This document shows positions 25,868 through 34,773 of a stretch of DNA of 64,000 bases, piece by piece. The notes beneath the pieces were generated by a model. The model did not search any database. It was given only the letters and a program-made list of their open reading frames with translations, and had not been told where the DNA came from. A program made the translations under genes and the position numbers. This DNA is from Streptomyces sp. Ag109_O5-10. Lineage in GTDB: Bacteria; Actinomycetota; Actinomycetes; Streptomycetales; Streptomycetaceae. Each line of letters opens with the position of its first letter. The stretch's first letter is position 1. Location: the NCBI RefSeq assembly GCF_900105755.1, contig NZ_FNTQ01000001.1, forward strand, positions 9,300,001 through 9,364,000, written 5' to 3'.

Positions 25868-28528
25868 ATGACATCGACGTCAGACTCGACACGCTCGGTG
25901 AGCAGACGGTGGAGGCGCAGGGCGGGCACCCTTGCGGCCCTCGGCGTCTGCGCCGTCATCGCATCAGCGCTCGTTCCCCTCCAGGCGCAAGCCGCGCCTC
26001 GGACGGTGTACTTCGCGGCGCCGGACGGGAAGGACTCCGGACACTGCAGCCAGTCACAGCCGTGCTCGCTCGAGCGGGCTCAGCATGTTGTCGGCCCGGC
26101 TGCCAAGCAGGGTGACGTAAGCGTTCAGCTTGCCGACGGCACCTATCGCCTTTCCAAGCCCCTCCGGTTCGGACCCGGCGATGACGGTGGCGACCACACC
26201 ATCCACTGGACCGCCGCCCCGGGCGCTCACCCCGTCATCACAGGCGCCTCGAAGGTCACCGGCTGGTCCAAGTCCGAGGCAGGGTCAGGCATCTGGGAAG
26301 CGCATACACCCAGCGGCTTCGACACCCGCCAGCTCTACGTGAACGGCGTGATCGCCCCTCGCGCCTCCATCCGCCTGGCCAACGCGGACGTCACTCCCAC
26401 CGCAACGGGTCTCACCATCAAGAACCCGGCCCTGAGCTACCTCGCCACGCTCCCCGACCAGCGGCGCATCGAGTTCGAGTCCCTCGGCGACTTCACGAAC
26501 CGCTACTCGCCGGTTCAGAGCATCAGTGCCACCGAGATCACGATGGCGCAGCCGGCGTGGAACAACAACACGTGGGGCTGGGACACCGTCCAGAACTCAT
26601 TCCTGGCCGGTCCGACCTGGTACCTCGACAACTCGCTGAGCTTCCTCACCCAGGTCGGCCAGTGGTATGTCGATCCGGACGCCGGGAAGCTCTACTACAA
26701 GCCGGCGAACGGGGTCGATCCCAACCAGCTCGACATCGAGCTGCCCCGTCTGGAGACACTGATCAGCATCGGCGGGACGTACGACAAGCCCGTGACCGGT
26801 CTTGCCTTCGAGGGCATCCAGTTCTCCGGAACCTCCTGGCTCGGCCCCTCGACCGACGGGTACGCGGACCAGCAGAACGGCCTCTTCATCAAGGGCGCCT
26901 ACGACTACCGCCCCGCCGACGCCTTCACCAGCTGCTCGCGCGGCTGCGAGATGTTCGAACGAGCGCGCACCAGCTGGTACCAGGAGCCCGCCGCCGTGCA
27001 GGTCTCCGCCGCCAGCCGCATCTCGTTCACCGGCAACACGTTCACCAACCTCGGCCAGTCGGCGCTGGGCGTCGGAAACGACGCCAATGCCACGACGACC
27101 GGCGTCGGGCTGGGCGCCAGCGACATCGACGTGGTCGGCAACCGGTTCATGGAGGACAGTGGGCACGGCGTCGCGGTCGGCGGTGTGCTGCCTGACGCGC
27201 ACCACCCCAGCGACCCGAGGATGACCAACCAGAACATCCTGATCGCCAACAACACGATCAATCGCGTGGGGGTGGACTACAAGGACAACAGCGGCATCCT
27301 CAGCACCTACGTCACCAACGCCCGCATCCTGCACAACGAGGTCTCCAACGTCCCCTATGACGGCATCGACACCGGCTACGGCTGGGGCATCAACGACGCC
27401 GGAGGGTCGAACGACTACGTGGACCGCGGCTACTACAAGTGGAACCCGCTTTACACGACGCCGACCACGCTCAAGGACAACCGCGTCGAGGGCAACCTCG
27501 TGCACAACACGAAGGCGCGCTTCGCCGACGGCGGATCGGTCTACAACCTCTCCGCAAGCCCGGGAACCGTGGTCGACAAGAACTACCTGTTCAACATCTC
27601 AGGCGTCGGCCTCTACCTCGACGAGGGCTCGCGCTCGATGACGTACGAGAACAACGTGGTCCAGGGCGGTTCCTTCCTCTTCACCAACGCGTCCAGCCTC
27701 CGCAACAACACCAGCGACAACCTCATCCAGAACAACTGGTACAACTCGGGCGGAGCCTCGACGCCGAACGCCGCGGCGCACAACAACCAGCTGATCAACA
27801 ACGTGAAGGTAGCCGGCGCCAACTGGCCCGCGGGCGCACGGGACGTGATCTGCCAGGCGGGTGTCGCACCGCAGTACCGGACGTCGCTCAACGCGAACCA
27901 GTTCGGCTTCACCGGGTGCCCGTCCGGTGGACCGGTCGCACCCGGCCTCCGTACTGCCGGAGCCTCGGCCGTCAGCTCGTACTTCGGCCAGAGCTTCGGT
28001 GACTTCGGGATCGCGGCGGCGGGCGCCGACGTATGGGGCGCCGGCGGTCAGCACGACGACCAGTTCGGCTCGATCTACCGGTCCGGCTCGTTCGCGGCCG
28101 ACTCGAGCGTGTCCACCCGGGTCGTGTCGGTCAACGACGCCAACGCCTGGGCCAAGTCCGGGGTCATGGTCCGCAACGACATGACCAAGGCGGGCAGTTC
28201 GGCCGGGTACGCCGTCGTCGCGGTCACCGCCCGCAACGGCGTCGTGTTCGAGTGGGACGCCGACGGCGACGGGTACCTGGACACCGACGCCCGCGCCGGC
28301 GTCGACATCTACCGCCCCATCTGGGTGAAGCTAACCCGATCGGGCACCTCGTTCAGCGCCTCGTACTCCTACGACGGCGCCAACTATGTCCCGATCGGTC
28401 AGCCCGTGACGTTGGCCTCGGCGGCAGCGAAGCAGGATGCGGGCATCTTCTCCACGTCCCACGACGTCACGCAGTCAGCGATCAACCAGTTCGACTCCGG
28501 CACCGTCACGGCCGCAACGACGCCGTAG
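25868..28528 (+). CDS. Secreted right-handed parallel beta-helix protein, candidate glycoside hydrolase (GH141-like)
   Basis: An 886-residue exported protein. The signal peptide ends near residue 42 (basic start, then LAALGVCAVIASALVPLQAQ). The mature start RTVYFAAPDGKDSGHCS, with the following SLERAQ, is typical of large parallel beta-helix polysaccharide enzymes. The central 250-620 region is rich in Asn-containing beta-helix rungs (LIANNTINRVG, ILHNEVSNVPYDGIDTGY, GLYLDEGS). The last 180 residues form a lectin-like jelly roll resembling DUF1349 (SVNDANAWAKSGVMVRND). Shared operators link it to the deoxysugar island, so an alpha-L-fucosidase or another deoxysugar-releasing role is plausible. 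The exact GH family cannot be proven here. Confidence 0.75.
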   Translation: MTSTSDSTRSVSRRWRRRAGTLAALGVCAVIASALVPLQAQAAPRTVYFAAPDGKDSGHCSQSQPCSLERAQHVVGPAAKQGDVSVQLADGTYRLSKPLRFGPGDDGGDHTIHWTAAPGAHPVITGASKVTGWSKSEAGSGIWEAHTPSGFDTRQLYVNGVIAPRASIRLANADVTPTATGLTIKNPALSYLATLPDQRRIEFESLGDFTNRYSPVQSISATEITMAQPAWNNNTWGWDTVQNSFLAGPTWYLDNSLSFLTQVGQWYVDPDAGKLYYKPANGVDPNQLDIELPRLETLISIGGTYDKPVTGLAFEGIQFSGTSWLGPSTDGYADQQNGLFIKGAYDYRPADAFTSCSRGCEMFERARTSWYQEPAAVQVSAASRISFTGNTFTNLGQSALGVGNDANATTTGVGLGASDIDVVGNRFMEDSGHGVAVGGVLPDAHHPSDPRMTNQNILIANNTINRVGVDYKDNSGILSTYVTNARILHNEVSNVPYDGIDTGYGWGINDAGGSNDYVDRGYYKWNPLYTTPTTLKDNRVEGNLVHNTKARFADGGSVYNLSASPGTVVDKNYLFNISGVGLYLDEGSRSMTYENNVVQGGSFLFTNASSLRNNTSDNLIQNNWYNSGGASTPNAAAHNNQLINNVKVAGANWPAGARDVICQAGVAPQYRTSLNANQFGFTGCPSGGPVAPGLRTAGASAVSSYFGQSFGDFGIAAAGADVWGAGGQHDDQFGSIYRSGSFAADSSVSTRVVSVNDANAWAKSGVMVRNDMTKAGSSAGYAVVAVTARNGVVFEWDADGDGYLDTDARAGVDIYRPIWVKLTRSGTSFSASYSYDGANYVPIGQPVTLASAAAKQDAGIFSTSHDVTQSAINQFDSGTVTAATTP

Positions 28529-28667
28529 ATGCCGCTCACGGGGGGTCGACGGCAGGCGCGGCGATGTGTTCCGGAACGCGCCGGCAGAGTGACGATTCAG
28601 GCTCACGGACTCTGACGGCGGGCCCATGAGCCCCAGACTGCCAAGGTGACCTGTCGTCGACCGTCCG

Positions 28668-28703
28668 GCCGTGCGGGGCGAGCATACGTTCGCCCCGCAC
28701 GGC
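28668..28703. terminator. Perfect 14-bp stem-loop downstream of the beta-helix gene
   Basis: GCCGTGCGGGGCGA and its exact complement enclose the 8-base loop GCATACGT. It lies 140 bases after the stop codon at 28528. It could be a terminator without a T-tract or part of an IS end. The loop resembles half of the operator core, which may be chance. Confidence 0.5.
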
Positions 28704-29141
28704 GTTCTGACCCGGCGCGGGCGGAGGGTCCGGTTGCTGGAGTGCCATAGCAGGCAATTCCTTTGCTGGTGGCCTGGCACTCGTCAACGCCGTCCAGGAC
28801 GAGAAGAAGCGCACGTCCCGCCTCGGCATCGGACGAGCTGGCAGCGGCCGCACGTCCTGTGGGGCCAAGTCGGCTGAGTACCGGAACAGGCGCCGATCAG
28901 CGGCACAACCGACGGTGGCCGCCGATACCAGGTCGATGTGTCCATGAGAAACCCGTGGGAGTCGGCAGGGAGGTCCTCTGGGGTGCAGATTCTGTCCAGT
29001 CGCATACGGCATCCCTCCGGCCAAGGACACCGAACCTTTTGCCACAGGACCATGCTTGGCACTCCGCTCACCCAACAGCGAGGAATTGTCAAGACTTGTG
29101 GATGAGGGGTGGTTGGCTGCTGGCAGGCCCAAGAGGTCCTA
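28704..29141. other. No supported gene
   Basis: Open frames on both strands lack recognisable domains. The stretch lies between the sugar island and the nested IS remnants and is probably IS-flanking debris. Confidence 0.5.
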
Positions 29142-29316
29142 TCAAAGGCGTCGGACATGTCTGTAGGTGATGAGGCACGTGGTGAGTCCGAGGAAGGCTT
29201 CGAGGATGTCGTCGCGTCGCTCCCGCCGGATGTGCAGGCGACGAAAGCCGTGCAGCCAGGCGATCGTTCTCTCGACGACGTACCGGAAGATGCCCAGGCC
29301 GAAGCCGTGGTGGCCT
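29142..29316 (-). mobile_element. IS5-family transposase C-terminal remnant
   Basis: Read on the minus strand, this 58-codon fragment without a start gives RYVVERTIAWLHGFRRLHIR, then RRDDILEAFLGL and ITYRHVRRL before a stop at 29144-29142. That is the typical end of an IS5 (IS112-like) transposase with the catalytic Glu in the VVERT segment. The IS3 element starting at 29311 interrupts it, so the IS5 copy is older. Confidence 0.72.
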
Positions 29317-29336
29317 GACCCCGGTTGGTTGATCCA
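29311..29336 (+). repeat. Left terminal inverted repeat of the IS3 element
   Basis: This left end pairs with the right end at 30466-30489. Shared blocks are TGGCC, GACCC and TGATCCA, with a two-base length difference in the middle. Confidence 0.72.
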
Positions 29337-29382
29337 GGTCGAGTGGGAGTCCTGCCGCCCACGACGTGGGCAGGAAGGCTCG

Positions 29383-29670
29383 ATGACGATGACGACGAGG
29401 AAGCGTCACAGTCCGGAACAGGTCGTGCGCAAGCTGGCGCAGGCCGATCGGATGCTGGGCGAGGGTAGGGATGTCGCCGACGTGTACCGTGGGCTCGGGG
29501 TGTCCGAGCAGGCGTATTACCGCTGGCGAAACCAGTTCGGCGGACTGAAGGCCAACGATGCCAAGCGGTTGAAGGACCTGGAGAAGGAGAACTCGACCCT
29601 GAAGCGGCTGCTTGCCGATGCCGAGTTGGAGAAGGCCGCGTTGAAGGAGGTCGCGCGGGGAAACTTCTGA
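29383..29670 (+). CDS. IS3-family transposase OrfA (HTH and leucine zipper)
   Basis: A 95-residue protein with a helix-turn-helix (RKRHSPEQVVRKLAQADRML, then VADVYRGLGVSEQAYYRWRN) followed by a coiled coil/leucine zipper (KRLKDLEKENSTLKRLLADA). It binds the element ends and partners with OrfB through programmed frameshifting. The frame here is intact. OrfB is broken, so transposition is unlikely unless complemented. Confidence 0.88.
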   Translation: MTMTTRKRHSPEQVVRKLAQADRMLGEGRDVADVYRGLGVSEQAYYRWRNQFGGLKANDAKRLKDLEKENSTLKRLLADAELEKAALKEVARGNF

Positions 29671-30448
29671 GCCCGGAACGTCGGCCGGCGGCCGTTGCGC
29701 ACCTCATCCGCGTGATGGGCGTGCGAACGGTTCGCTTGCCGGGTGACCGGGCAGAACAGAACGACGCAGCGACGAGAACCGGCAGCAACCACCGTGGCTG
29801 ATCTGGATGCCGGGCCGCGGACCTGGCTGCGGGCGTGGGCGAAGGACCACCCGCGGGGCGGGTTCCGCCCAGCCTTCCACGACGCCCACGCCGAGGGCTG
29901 GGCGGTGAATCACAAGAAGCTGCAGCGGCTGTGGCGTGAGGAAGGCCTACGCGTTCCGCAACATCGTCGCCGTACAAGGTCTGGGCGGTTGACTTCCAGT
30001 TCGACGCCACCACCGACGGCCGCCCGATCAAGATCGCCTCCATCGTCGACGAGCACACCCGCGAGTGTCTCGGCGGCCTGGTCGAGCGAACATCACCGGA
30101 GAAAACCTGATCGACGAACTCGACCGCCTCGCACCGATGCGTGGCTACCCGGCCGTGCTGCGTTGTGACAACGGCCCCGAGCTTGCCTGCGAGGCGATGG
30201 CCGACTGGGCCGGCGAACGGGTCGGGCTCGCCTTCATCCCGCCCGGCGAGCCTTGGCGCAACGGATACGTCGAGTCGTTCAACAGCCGGGTCCGTGACGA
30301 ATGCCTGAACGTCAACATCTTCTGGTCGCTGGCCCAGGGCCGAGTCGTGATCAGCGACTGGAAGGAGGACTACAACCAGCGCCGACGACATTCCTCGCTC
30401 GGCTTCCAAGCCCCAGCGGTCTACGCTGCCGCTTGCACCCGCCGATGA
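29667..30448 (+). pseudogene. IS3-family transposase OrfB, frameshifted
   Basis: The integrase core is recognisable across three frames: LRAWAKDHPRGGFR and the HKKLQRLWREEGLRVP segment, then VWAVDFQFDATTDGRPIKIA with the first Asp and IVDEHTRECL, then CDNGPELACEAMA with the second Asp and NGYVESFNSRVRDECLN with the Glu. At least three frameshifts (near 29730, 29975 and 30090) break it. A 50-bp duplicate of part of it lies at 35511-35560. Confidence 0.82.
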
Positions 30449-30465
30449 ACGACTTCCACCTACCG

Positions 30466-30489
30466 TGGATCAGTTCTCGGGTCCGGCCA
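30466..30489 (-). repeat. Right terminal inverted repeat of the IS3 element
   Basis: On the minus strand it reads TGGCCGGACCCGAGAACTGA, then TCCA, mirroring the left end at 29311-29336. Confidence 0.72.
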
Positions 30490-30739
30490 ATCGGCCGCTA
30501 TCAGCTCATCGCCCGGGCGAGCGACCGCGTCCTGTTGGTGTGGGGTTCGGTCTTCTTCGGCGACGTAAGGTGCGAATGTCGCGATTGCTCGCGGATGGCA
30601 GCGGCTCAGTGTGGGCGTCGCAGCGATCCATCCCAGCACCGCGCGGTCCTGTAGCCCGAAGTCCAGACAGCGGACGACAGCCGCTGATCGGTCTCGTGTC
30701 GCCGGGAGAGGGGCAGCGATCAGGGCGAATCGGATTCCC

Positions 30740-31207
30740 TCAGCTAGGACCTTCTGCGTTTTCGAGCTTGGCCCAGATCCGGGTGAGGGCAGCGATGTCA
30801 TCGTCGTTGAGGGGATCGACGAAATATTTCTTGACCGAATCTTCGAATGTTCGTCTGACCGTCTCGGCGAAGTCCCGTCCGCTTTTGGTGAAGCTGATGA
30901 GCGACACTCGACCGTCGCCTTGGTCGGCTCCACGTTGTAGGTGCCCGGCATCGATCAGTCCCTGAACCAACCGTGATGCTCTGGTGGGGCTGACGCTGAC
31001 GAGTTTGCCAGACAGACCTCGAACCGACTGAGGCTCGGCCTCCAGGAGCCAGCACAGGATCTCGACGGTGCTGAACGAGATCTTGTGCTGGTCCATCAGC
31101 ACGGCGTCGATCCGCCCGGTGACCGTGGCGTGGGTGAACAGCAGCGCAAACCAGCCGTTGACCTGGTCCGGGGAAATGATTCGCGGTTGCGACACGGGTG
31201 CCCTCAC
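30740..31207 (-). CDS. MarR-family transcriptional regulator
   Basis: A 155-residue winged-helix protein: VEILCWLLEAEPQSVRGLSG, then LVSVSPTRASRLVQGLIDAG (recognition helix) and the wing RGADQGDGRVSLISFTKSGR. Helices at both ends give the dimer interface. It probably starts at GTG 31207; GTG 31195 is possible. It is divergent from an SDR gene that heads an exporter and F420-enzyme cluster, its probable target. Two palindromes lie in the 202-base space between them. Confidence 0.9.
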   Translation of the reverse strand: MRAPVSQPRIISPDQVNGWFALLFTHATVTGRIDAVLMDQHKISFSTVEILCWLLEAEPQSVRGLSGKLVSVSPTRASRLVQGLIDAGHLQRGADQGDGRVSLISFTKSGRDFAETVRRTFEDSVKKYFVDPLNDDDIAALTRIWAKLENAEGPS

Positions 31208-31247
31208 GCTCGCCAGTGTACCCGAAATTTGATGCTCGCCCGTTTAC

Positions 31248-31263
31248 ATGCGCGCGCACGCAT
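31248..31263. promoter_or_regulatory. Imperfect palindrome near the MarR gene start
   Basis: ATGCG-CGCGCA-CGCAT is an inverted repeat about 40 bases before the MarR start. It is a candidate autoregulatory operator. Short GC-rich palindromes are common in this genome, so confidence is modest. Confidence 0.35.
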
Positions 31264-31371
31264 CTGTTACGGTAGGCATGCAGCTATGAACGGGAACCGA
31301 TCCCGCTTGCGGAGCGCTACTCACAACCGGCGTCACCCCGCCGGCCCCACGTAGCTCGCAGGTCCACACAT

Positions 31372-31385
31372 CGATCGGCCGATCG
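31372..31385. promoter_or_regulatory. Perfect 14-bp palindrome before the SDR gene
   Basis: CGATCGGCCGATCG lies 25 bases upstream of ATG 31410, just before the AAAGGTAAAGGA ribosome-binding region. The position would suit a MarR operator controlling the SDR/exporter cluster. Confidence 0.5.
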
Positions 31386-31409
31386 GCCGACAGAAAGGTA
31401 AAGGACAAC

Positions 31410-32144
31410 ATGCCCAAACTTGATGGCAAGGTCGCCGTGATCACTGGAGCGACCTCTGGGATGGCGTTGGCAACGGCCAAGTTGTTCGTCGCCGAAGGCG
31501 CCTACGTGTTCATCACCGGACGAGACAGGGACAGACTGGACGAGGCGGTCGCCGCCATCGGCCACAACGTGACAGGCGTACAGGCGGACTCGGGAAATCT
31601 GAACGACCTAGCTCGCTTGGCTGAGACCGTGCGGGAGTACCACGGACGAGTCGACGTCCTATTTGCGAGCGCTGGCCTCGGGTCGGTGTCCGACCCGTTG
31701 GGAAGCATCACCCCGGATACGTTCGATGCGATGGTGGGCGTGAACTTCCGCGGCACTGTGTTCACCGTTCAGTACCTGCTGCCGTTGATGAGCGACGGTG
31801 CGTCGATCATCCTGAACGGCACGACCAGCGCGACCAAGGGCATCCCCGGTGCCGGTGTCTACTCGGCGAGCAAGGCCGCCGTTCGTTCACTCGCGCGCAC
31901 CTGGGCCGCGGAGCTGAAGGTCCGCGGTATCCGGGTAAATGTCGTCAGTCCCGGTTCGATCGACACCGCGCTCTTCAGCACCGTATCCCCCGAGTTTCGG
32001 GAGCAGATCACCGCCGCCATCCCGCTGGGACGGCTGGGCAGCAGCGAGGAAATCGGGACTGCTGCGCTGTTCCTGGCCTCCTCGGACTCCAGCTTCATCA
32101 CCGGCGCAAACCTAGTCGTCGACGGCGGGTTCAGCCAGATCTAA
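31410..32144 (+). CDS. Short-chain dehydrogenase/reductase
   Basis: A 244-residue classical SDR: cofactor motif VITGATSGMALA, a Ser in the LNGTTSATKG region and YSASKAAVRSL with catalytic Tyr and Lys; it ends ITGANLVVDGGFS. In the central motif NNAG is replaced by ASAG (LFASAGLGS), a known variant. The RBS is AAAGGACA before ATG 31410. It heads the cluster divergent from the MarR gene and is followed by a DHA2 exporter and two F420-type enzymes. The substrate is unknown. Confidence 0.9.
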   Translation: MPKLDGKVAVITGATSGMALATAKLFVAEGAYVFITGRDRDRLDEAVAAIGHNVTGVQADSGNLNDLARLAETVREYHGRVDVLFASAGLGSVSDPLGSITPDTFDAMVGVNFRGTVFTVQYLLPLMSDGASIILNGTTSATKGIPGAGVYSASKAAVRSLARTWAAELKVRGIRVNVVSPGSIDTALFSTVSPEFREQITAAIPLGRLGSSEEIGTAALFLASSDSSFITGANLVVDGGFSQI

Positions 32145-32213
32145 CGGCGAACGCCGACCAGAGGAGTGCTCCCATGTCGGCGCTCCGACCTGACCGCACG
32201 AGGAGCAGAGAAA

Positions 32214-33755
32214 ATGGGCAGTAACGAGCTCTCCAGGGCCCCCGGCGTCTCCGTCGTCGCGAAAGCCGACGCAGCGCAATCGACAGTTCCACACAATCCC
32301 TACTACGAGCGACGGTGGATGGCTCTGGGCGTCGTCGTCATCGCCCAGATCATGATCCTGCTGGATGCGACTGTCGTGAACGTGGCCCTGCCTTCGGCGC
32401 AGGCCGACCTGGGCTTCTCTGACGCCAACCGGCAGTGGGTCATCACTGCTTACGTGCTGGCCTTCGGTAGTTTGCTACCGCTTGGCGGCCGACTCGCCGA
32501 CGCGTACGGCCGCAAGACCATGTTCATCGTGGGACTGCTGGGCTTCGCGATTGCCTCCGCCGTCGGTGGCGCGGCCCCGAACATCGGCACGTTGATCACT
32601 GCCCGGGCCGTTCAGGGCGGGTTCGCCGCGATTCTCGCGCCGGCGGCGTTGTCGCTGATCACCGTGATCTTCATCGACCTCCGGGAGCTGAACAAGGCGT
32701 TCGGGATCTTCGGAGCGGTGTCCGGCAGCGCCGGCGCCATCGGCCTTCTGCTGGGTGGGTTGCTGACCGACTACGTCAGCTGGCGCTGGTGCATGTACGT
32801 GAACATCGTTCTCGCGGTCGTGGGGATAATCGGTGGACTCACATTGCTTCACACCTCCACCGATCCCGACAAGCCCAAGCTTTCCGTGTCGAGCACTGTC
32901 GTCGGCTCGGCGGCAATCTTCGGGTTGGTCTTCGGATCGGCCAAGGCCCAGACCGACGGCTGGGGCTCGACGGTCACGCTGACCCCGCTCGTCGTCGGTG
33001 GTCTCCTGCTGGTCGGCTTCGTCGTGCTGCAGAAGGTCGACCGTTACCCGCTCATCCCGCTGCGCGTGCTCGCCGACCGCAACCGCAGTGCTGCCTATCT
33101 GACGCTCTTCCTGGCGAACGCGGCGGTGTTCGCAGTCTTCCTGTTCCTGACGTACTACTTCCAGGGTGTGCTGAGCTACTCGCCGATCATGACCGGTGTC
33201 GCGTTCCTGCCGCTGATGGTCACGATCGGGGTGGTCGCGACGCTGACCCAGGGCGTGCTGCTGCAGCGCCTGACTATGCGGGTCATCGTCGCTGCTGGGT
33301 TGATCGCCTCCGGTGCCGGGGCGGCCTTGCTGGCCCAGGCCGATGCGGGCAGCCTGTACGCGGCCTGGGTGTTGCCCGGGCTGATCCTGATCGGAACCGG
33401 TATCGGCTCGGCCGCCGTCGTGGCCGTCGCGGTCGGGCAGTTGGGTGTCGAACCGCGCGACGCCGGCACCGCCGGGGCGCTCAACAACGTCTCCCAGCAA
33501 CTCGGCTCGGCGCTCGGCGTCGCCTTGATCAGCACCTTCGTCGCTACCGCAACCCACCATTACCTGACCCACCATGGCAGCACGGCCCTTGTTGGTGCCA
33601 CCGTGCACGGGTTCACTGTCGGCTTCTGGTGGGCCGCCGGCCTGTTCTGGGCCGCCGCTGTCATCTGCGGTGCTCTGATCCGCGGTGGCACCAGCCTTCA
33701 CCACGAGGCCGGCCAGCCCGAGCCTCTCGACGAAATCGTCAGCGCCCTGATCTGA
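32214..33755 (+). CDS. DHA2-family (EmrB/QacA-type, 14-TM) MFS exporter
   Basis: A 513-residue membrane protein. The start of TM1 with the conserved acidic residue (IAQIMILLDATVVNVALPSA) and RQWVITAYVLAFG are DHA2 hallmarks; GGRLADAYGRKTM is motif A. About 14 hydrophobic segments follow, and motif C-like GSAGAIGLLLGGLLTD is present. ATG 32214 has the RBS GAGGAGCAGAG. It probably exports a toxic or antibiotic compound by proton antiport. It lies between the SDR and LLM genes in one transcription unit. Confidence 0.92.
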   Translation: MGSNELSRAPGVSVVAKADAAQSTVPHNPYYERRWMALGVVVIAQIMILLDATVVNVALPSAQADLGFSDANRQWVITAYVLAFGSLLPLGGRLADAYGRKTMFIVGLLGFAIASAVGGAAPNIGTLITARAVQGGFAAILAPAALSLITVIFIDLRELNKAFGIFGAVSGSAGAIGLLLGGLLTDYVSWRWCMYVNIVLAVVGIIGGLTLLHTSTDPDKPKLSVSSTVVGSAAIFGLVFGSAKAQTDGWGSTVTLTPLVVGGLLLVGFVVLQKVDRYPLIPLRVLADRNRSAAYLTLFLANAAVFAVFLFLTYYFQGVLSYSPIMTGVAFLPLMVTIGVVATLTQGVLLQRLTMRVIVAAGLIASGAGAALLAQADAGSLYAAWVLPGLILIGTGIGSAAVVAVAVGQLGVEPRDAGTAGALNNVSQQLGSALGVALISTFVATATHHYLTHHGSTALVGATVHGFTVGFWWAAGLFWAAAVICGALIRGGTSLHHEAGQPEPLDEIVSALI

Positions 33756-33818
33756 CGACACGCTGTGCGCGACCTCGCGTCGCGGCTGACCACGAACGAA
33801 CGACTGAAGGAGACATCG

Positions 33819-34673
33819 ATGCCTGACTACGGTCATCCCCTGCGTTTCGCAACATTCATCGGTCCCACCAACTCCCCGCCGAGCCGTCCGGTCGAGTTGG
33901 CGCAGCTAAGTGAGCGGCTCGGCTTCGACTTCGTCACCTTCCAGGACCATCCCTACCGGTCGAGCTTTCTCGATACCTGGACTCTGCTGAGCTGGGTGGC
34001 CGCGCGGACCGAGCGCATCGGAGTGTCCGGCAACGTGCTGAACCTGCCGCTGCGTCAGCCCCCCGCCGTACTCGCCCGCGCGGCGGCCAGCCTCGACCTG
34101 CTCTCCGGTGGACGGACCAGCCTCGGACTCGGAGCCGGCTTCTACTGGGATGCCGTGCAGGCGATCGGCGGACGACGGCTGACCCCGCTACAGGGCGTTG
34201 CGGCACTCGACGAGGCAATCGACATCATCCGCGGGGTCTGGAATGCCGACGGGCCCGGCGACGTGGATGTTGACGGCGAATTCTATTCGGTCCACGGCGC
34301 CGAGCGTGGACCCGCGCCCGCCCACGAGATCCCGATCTGGCTCGGCGCCCACAAGCCGAAGATGCAGGCCTTGGTGGGACGCAAGGCCGATGGTTGGCTG
34401 CCGTCGCTGCCGATGATGGAGCCGGGCGGCCTGTCAAAGGGAAACGCGATCATCGACGATGCCGCGGGGGCCGCCGGCCGCGATCCCCGCGAGATCACCC
34501 GTCTACTCAACATTTTCCCGGGCCAGCAGACTCAGGAGACACTGACCCAGCTGGCCGTCGAGGACGGTGTCAGCATCTTCATCCTGGCCAGCGACGACCC
34601 GGACGTAATCGAGCGCTTCGCCGCTGAAACCATCCCCGCGGTACGCGAACACGTCGCCCGCGAGCGCAACTAG
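33819..34673 (+). CDS. LLM-class (F420-dependent) oxidoreductase
   Basis: A 284-residue luciferase-like monooxygenase-fold protein: LAQLSERLGFDFVTFQDHPY, TERIGVSGNVLNLPLRQPP, LLSGGRTSLGLGAGF and IPIWLGAHKPKMQALVGRKA are family blocks. The fold and the neighbouring F420:NADP reductase make F420 the likely cofactor, although FMN use cannot be excluded. ATG 33819 has a GAAGGAGA RBS. It is downstream of the exporter on the same strand. Confidence 0.9.
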   Translation: MPDYGHPLRFATFIGPTNSPPSRPVELAQLSERLGFDFVTFQDHPYRSSFLDTWTLLSWVAARTERIGVSGNVLNLPLRQPPAVLARAAASLDLLSGGRTSLGLGAGFYWDAVQAIGGRRLTPLQGVAALDEAIDIIRGVWNADGPGDVDVDGEFYSVHGAERGPAPAHEIPIWLGAHKPKMQALVGRKADGWLPSLPMMEPGGLSKGNAIIDDAAGAAGRDPREITRLLNIFPGQQTQETLTQLAVEDGVSIFILASDDPDVIERFAAETIPAVREHVARERN

Positions 34674-34773
34674 GCCGCGAGCCAATGCTGCATGGCCGAA
34701 GCGCTTGATGCAGCCCACCAGACCAGTAACACACTCCTTACCGGCAGCTCCATACACAGCAGAGGAACACGTC

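Larger units (their letters stand above)
29311..30489 (+). mobile_element. IS3-family element with both terminal inverted repeats, decayed
   Basis: A 1179-bp element bounded by imperfect inverted repeats that both begin TGGCC[T/G]GACCC and contain TGATCCA. It contains an intact orfA (29383-29670) and an orfB broken by frameshifts. Size and two-ORF layout fit IS3. No target duplication is obvious at the flanks. It inserted into an IS5 remnant. Confidence 0.8.

Noticed and set aside
28784..30409. Long minus-strand open frame over the IS3 element
   Set aside because: Low-complexity composition with no domain; the plus strand carries the recognisable OrfA/OrfB.
32475..33836. Minus-strand open frame opposite the DHA2 exporter
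   Set aside because: Antisense shadow of a clear membrane transporter.
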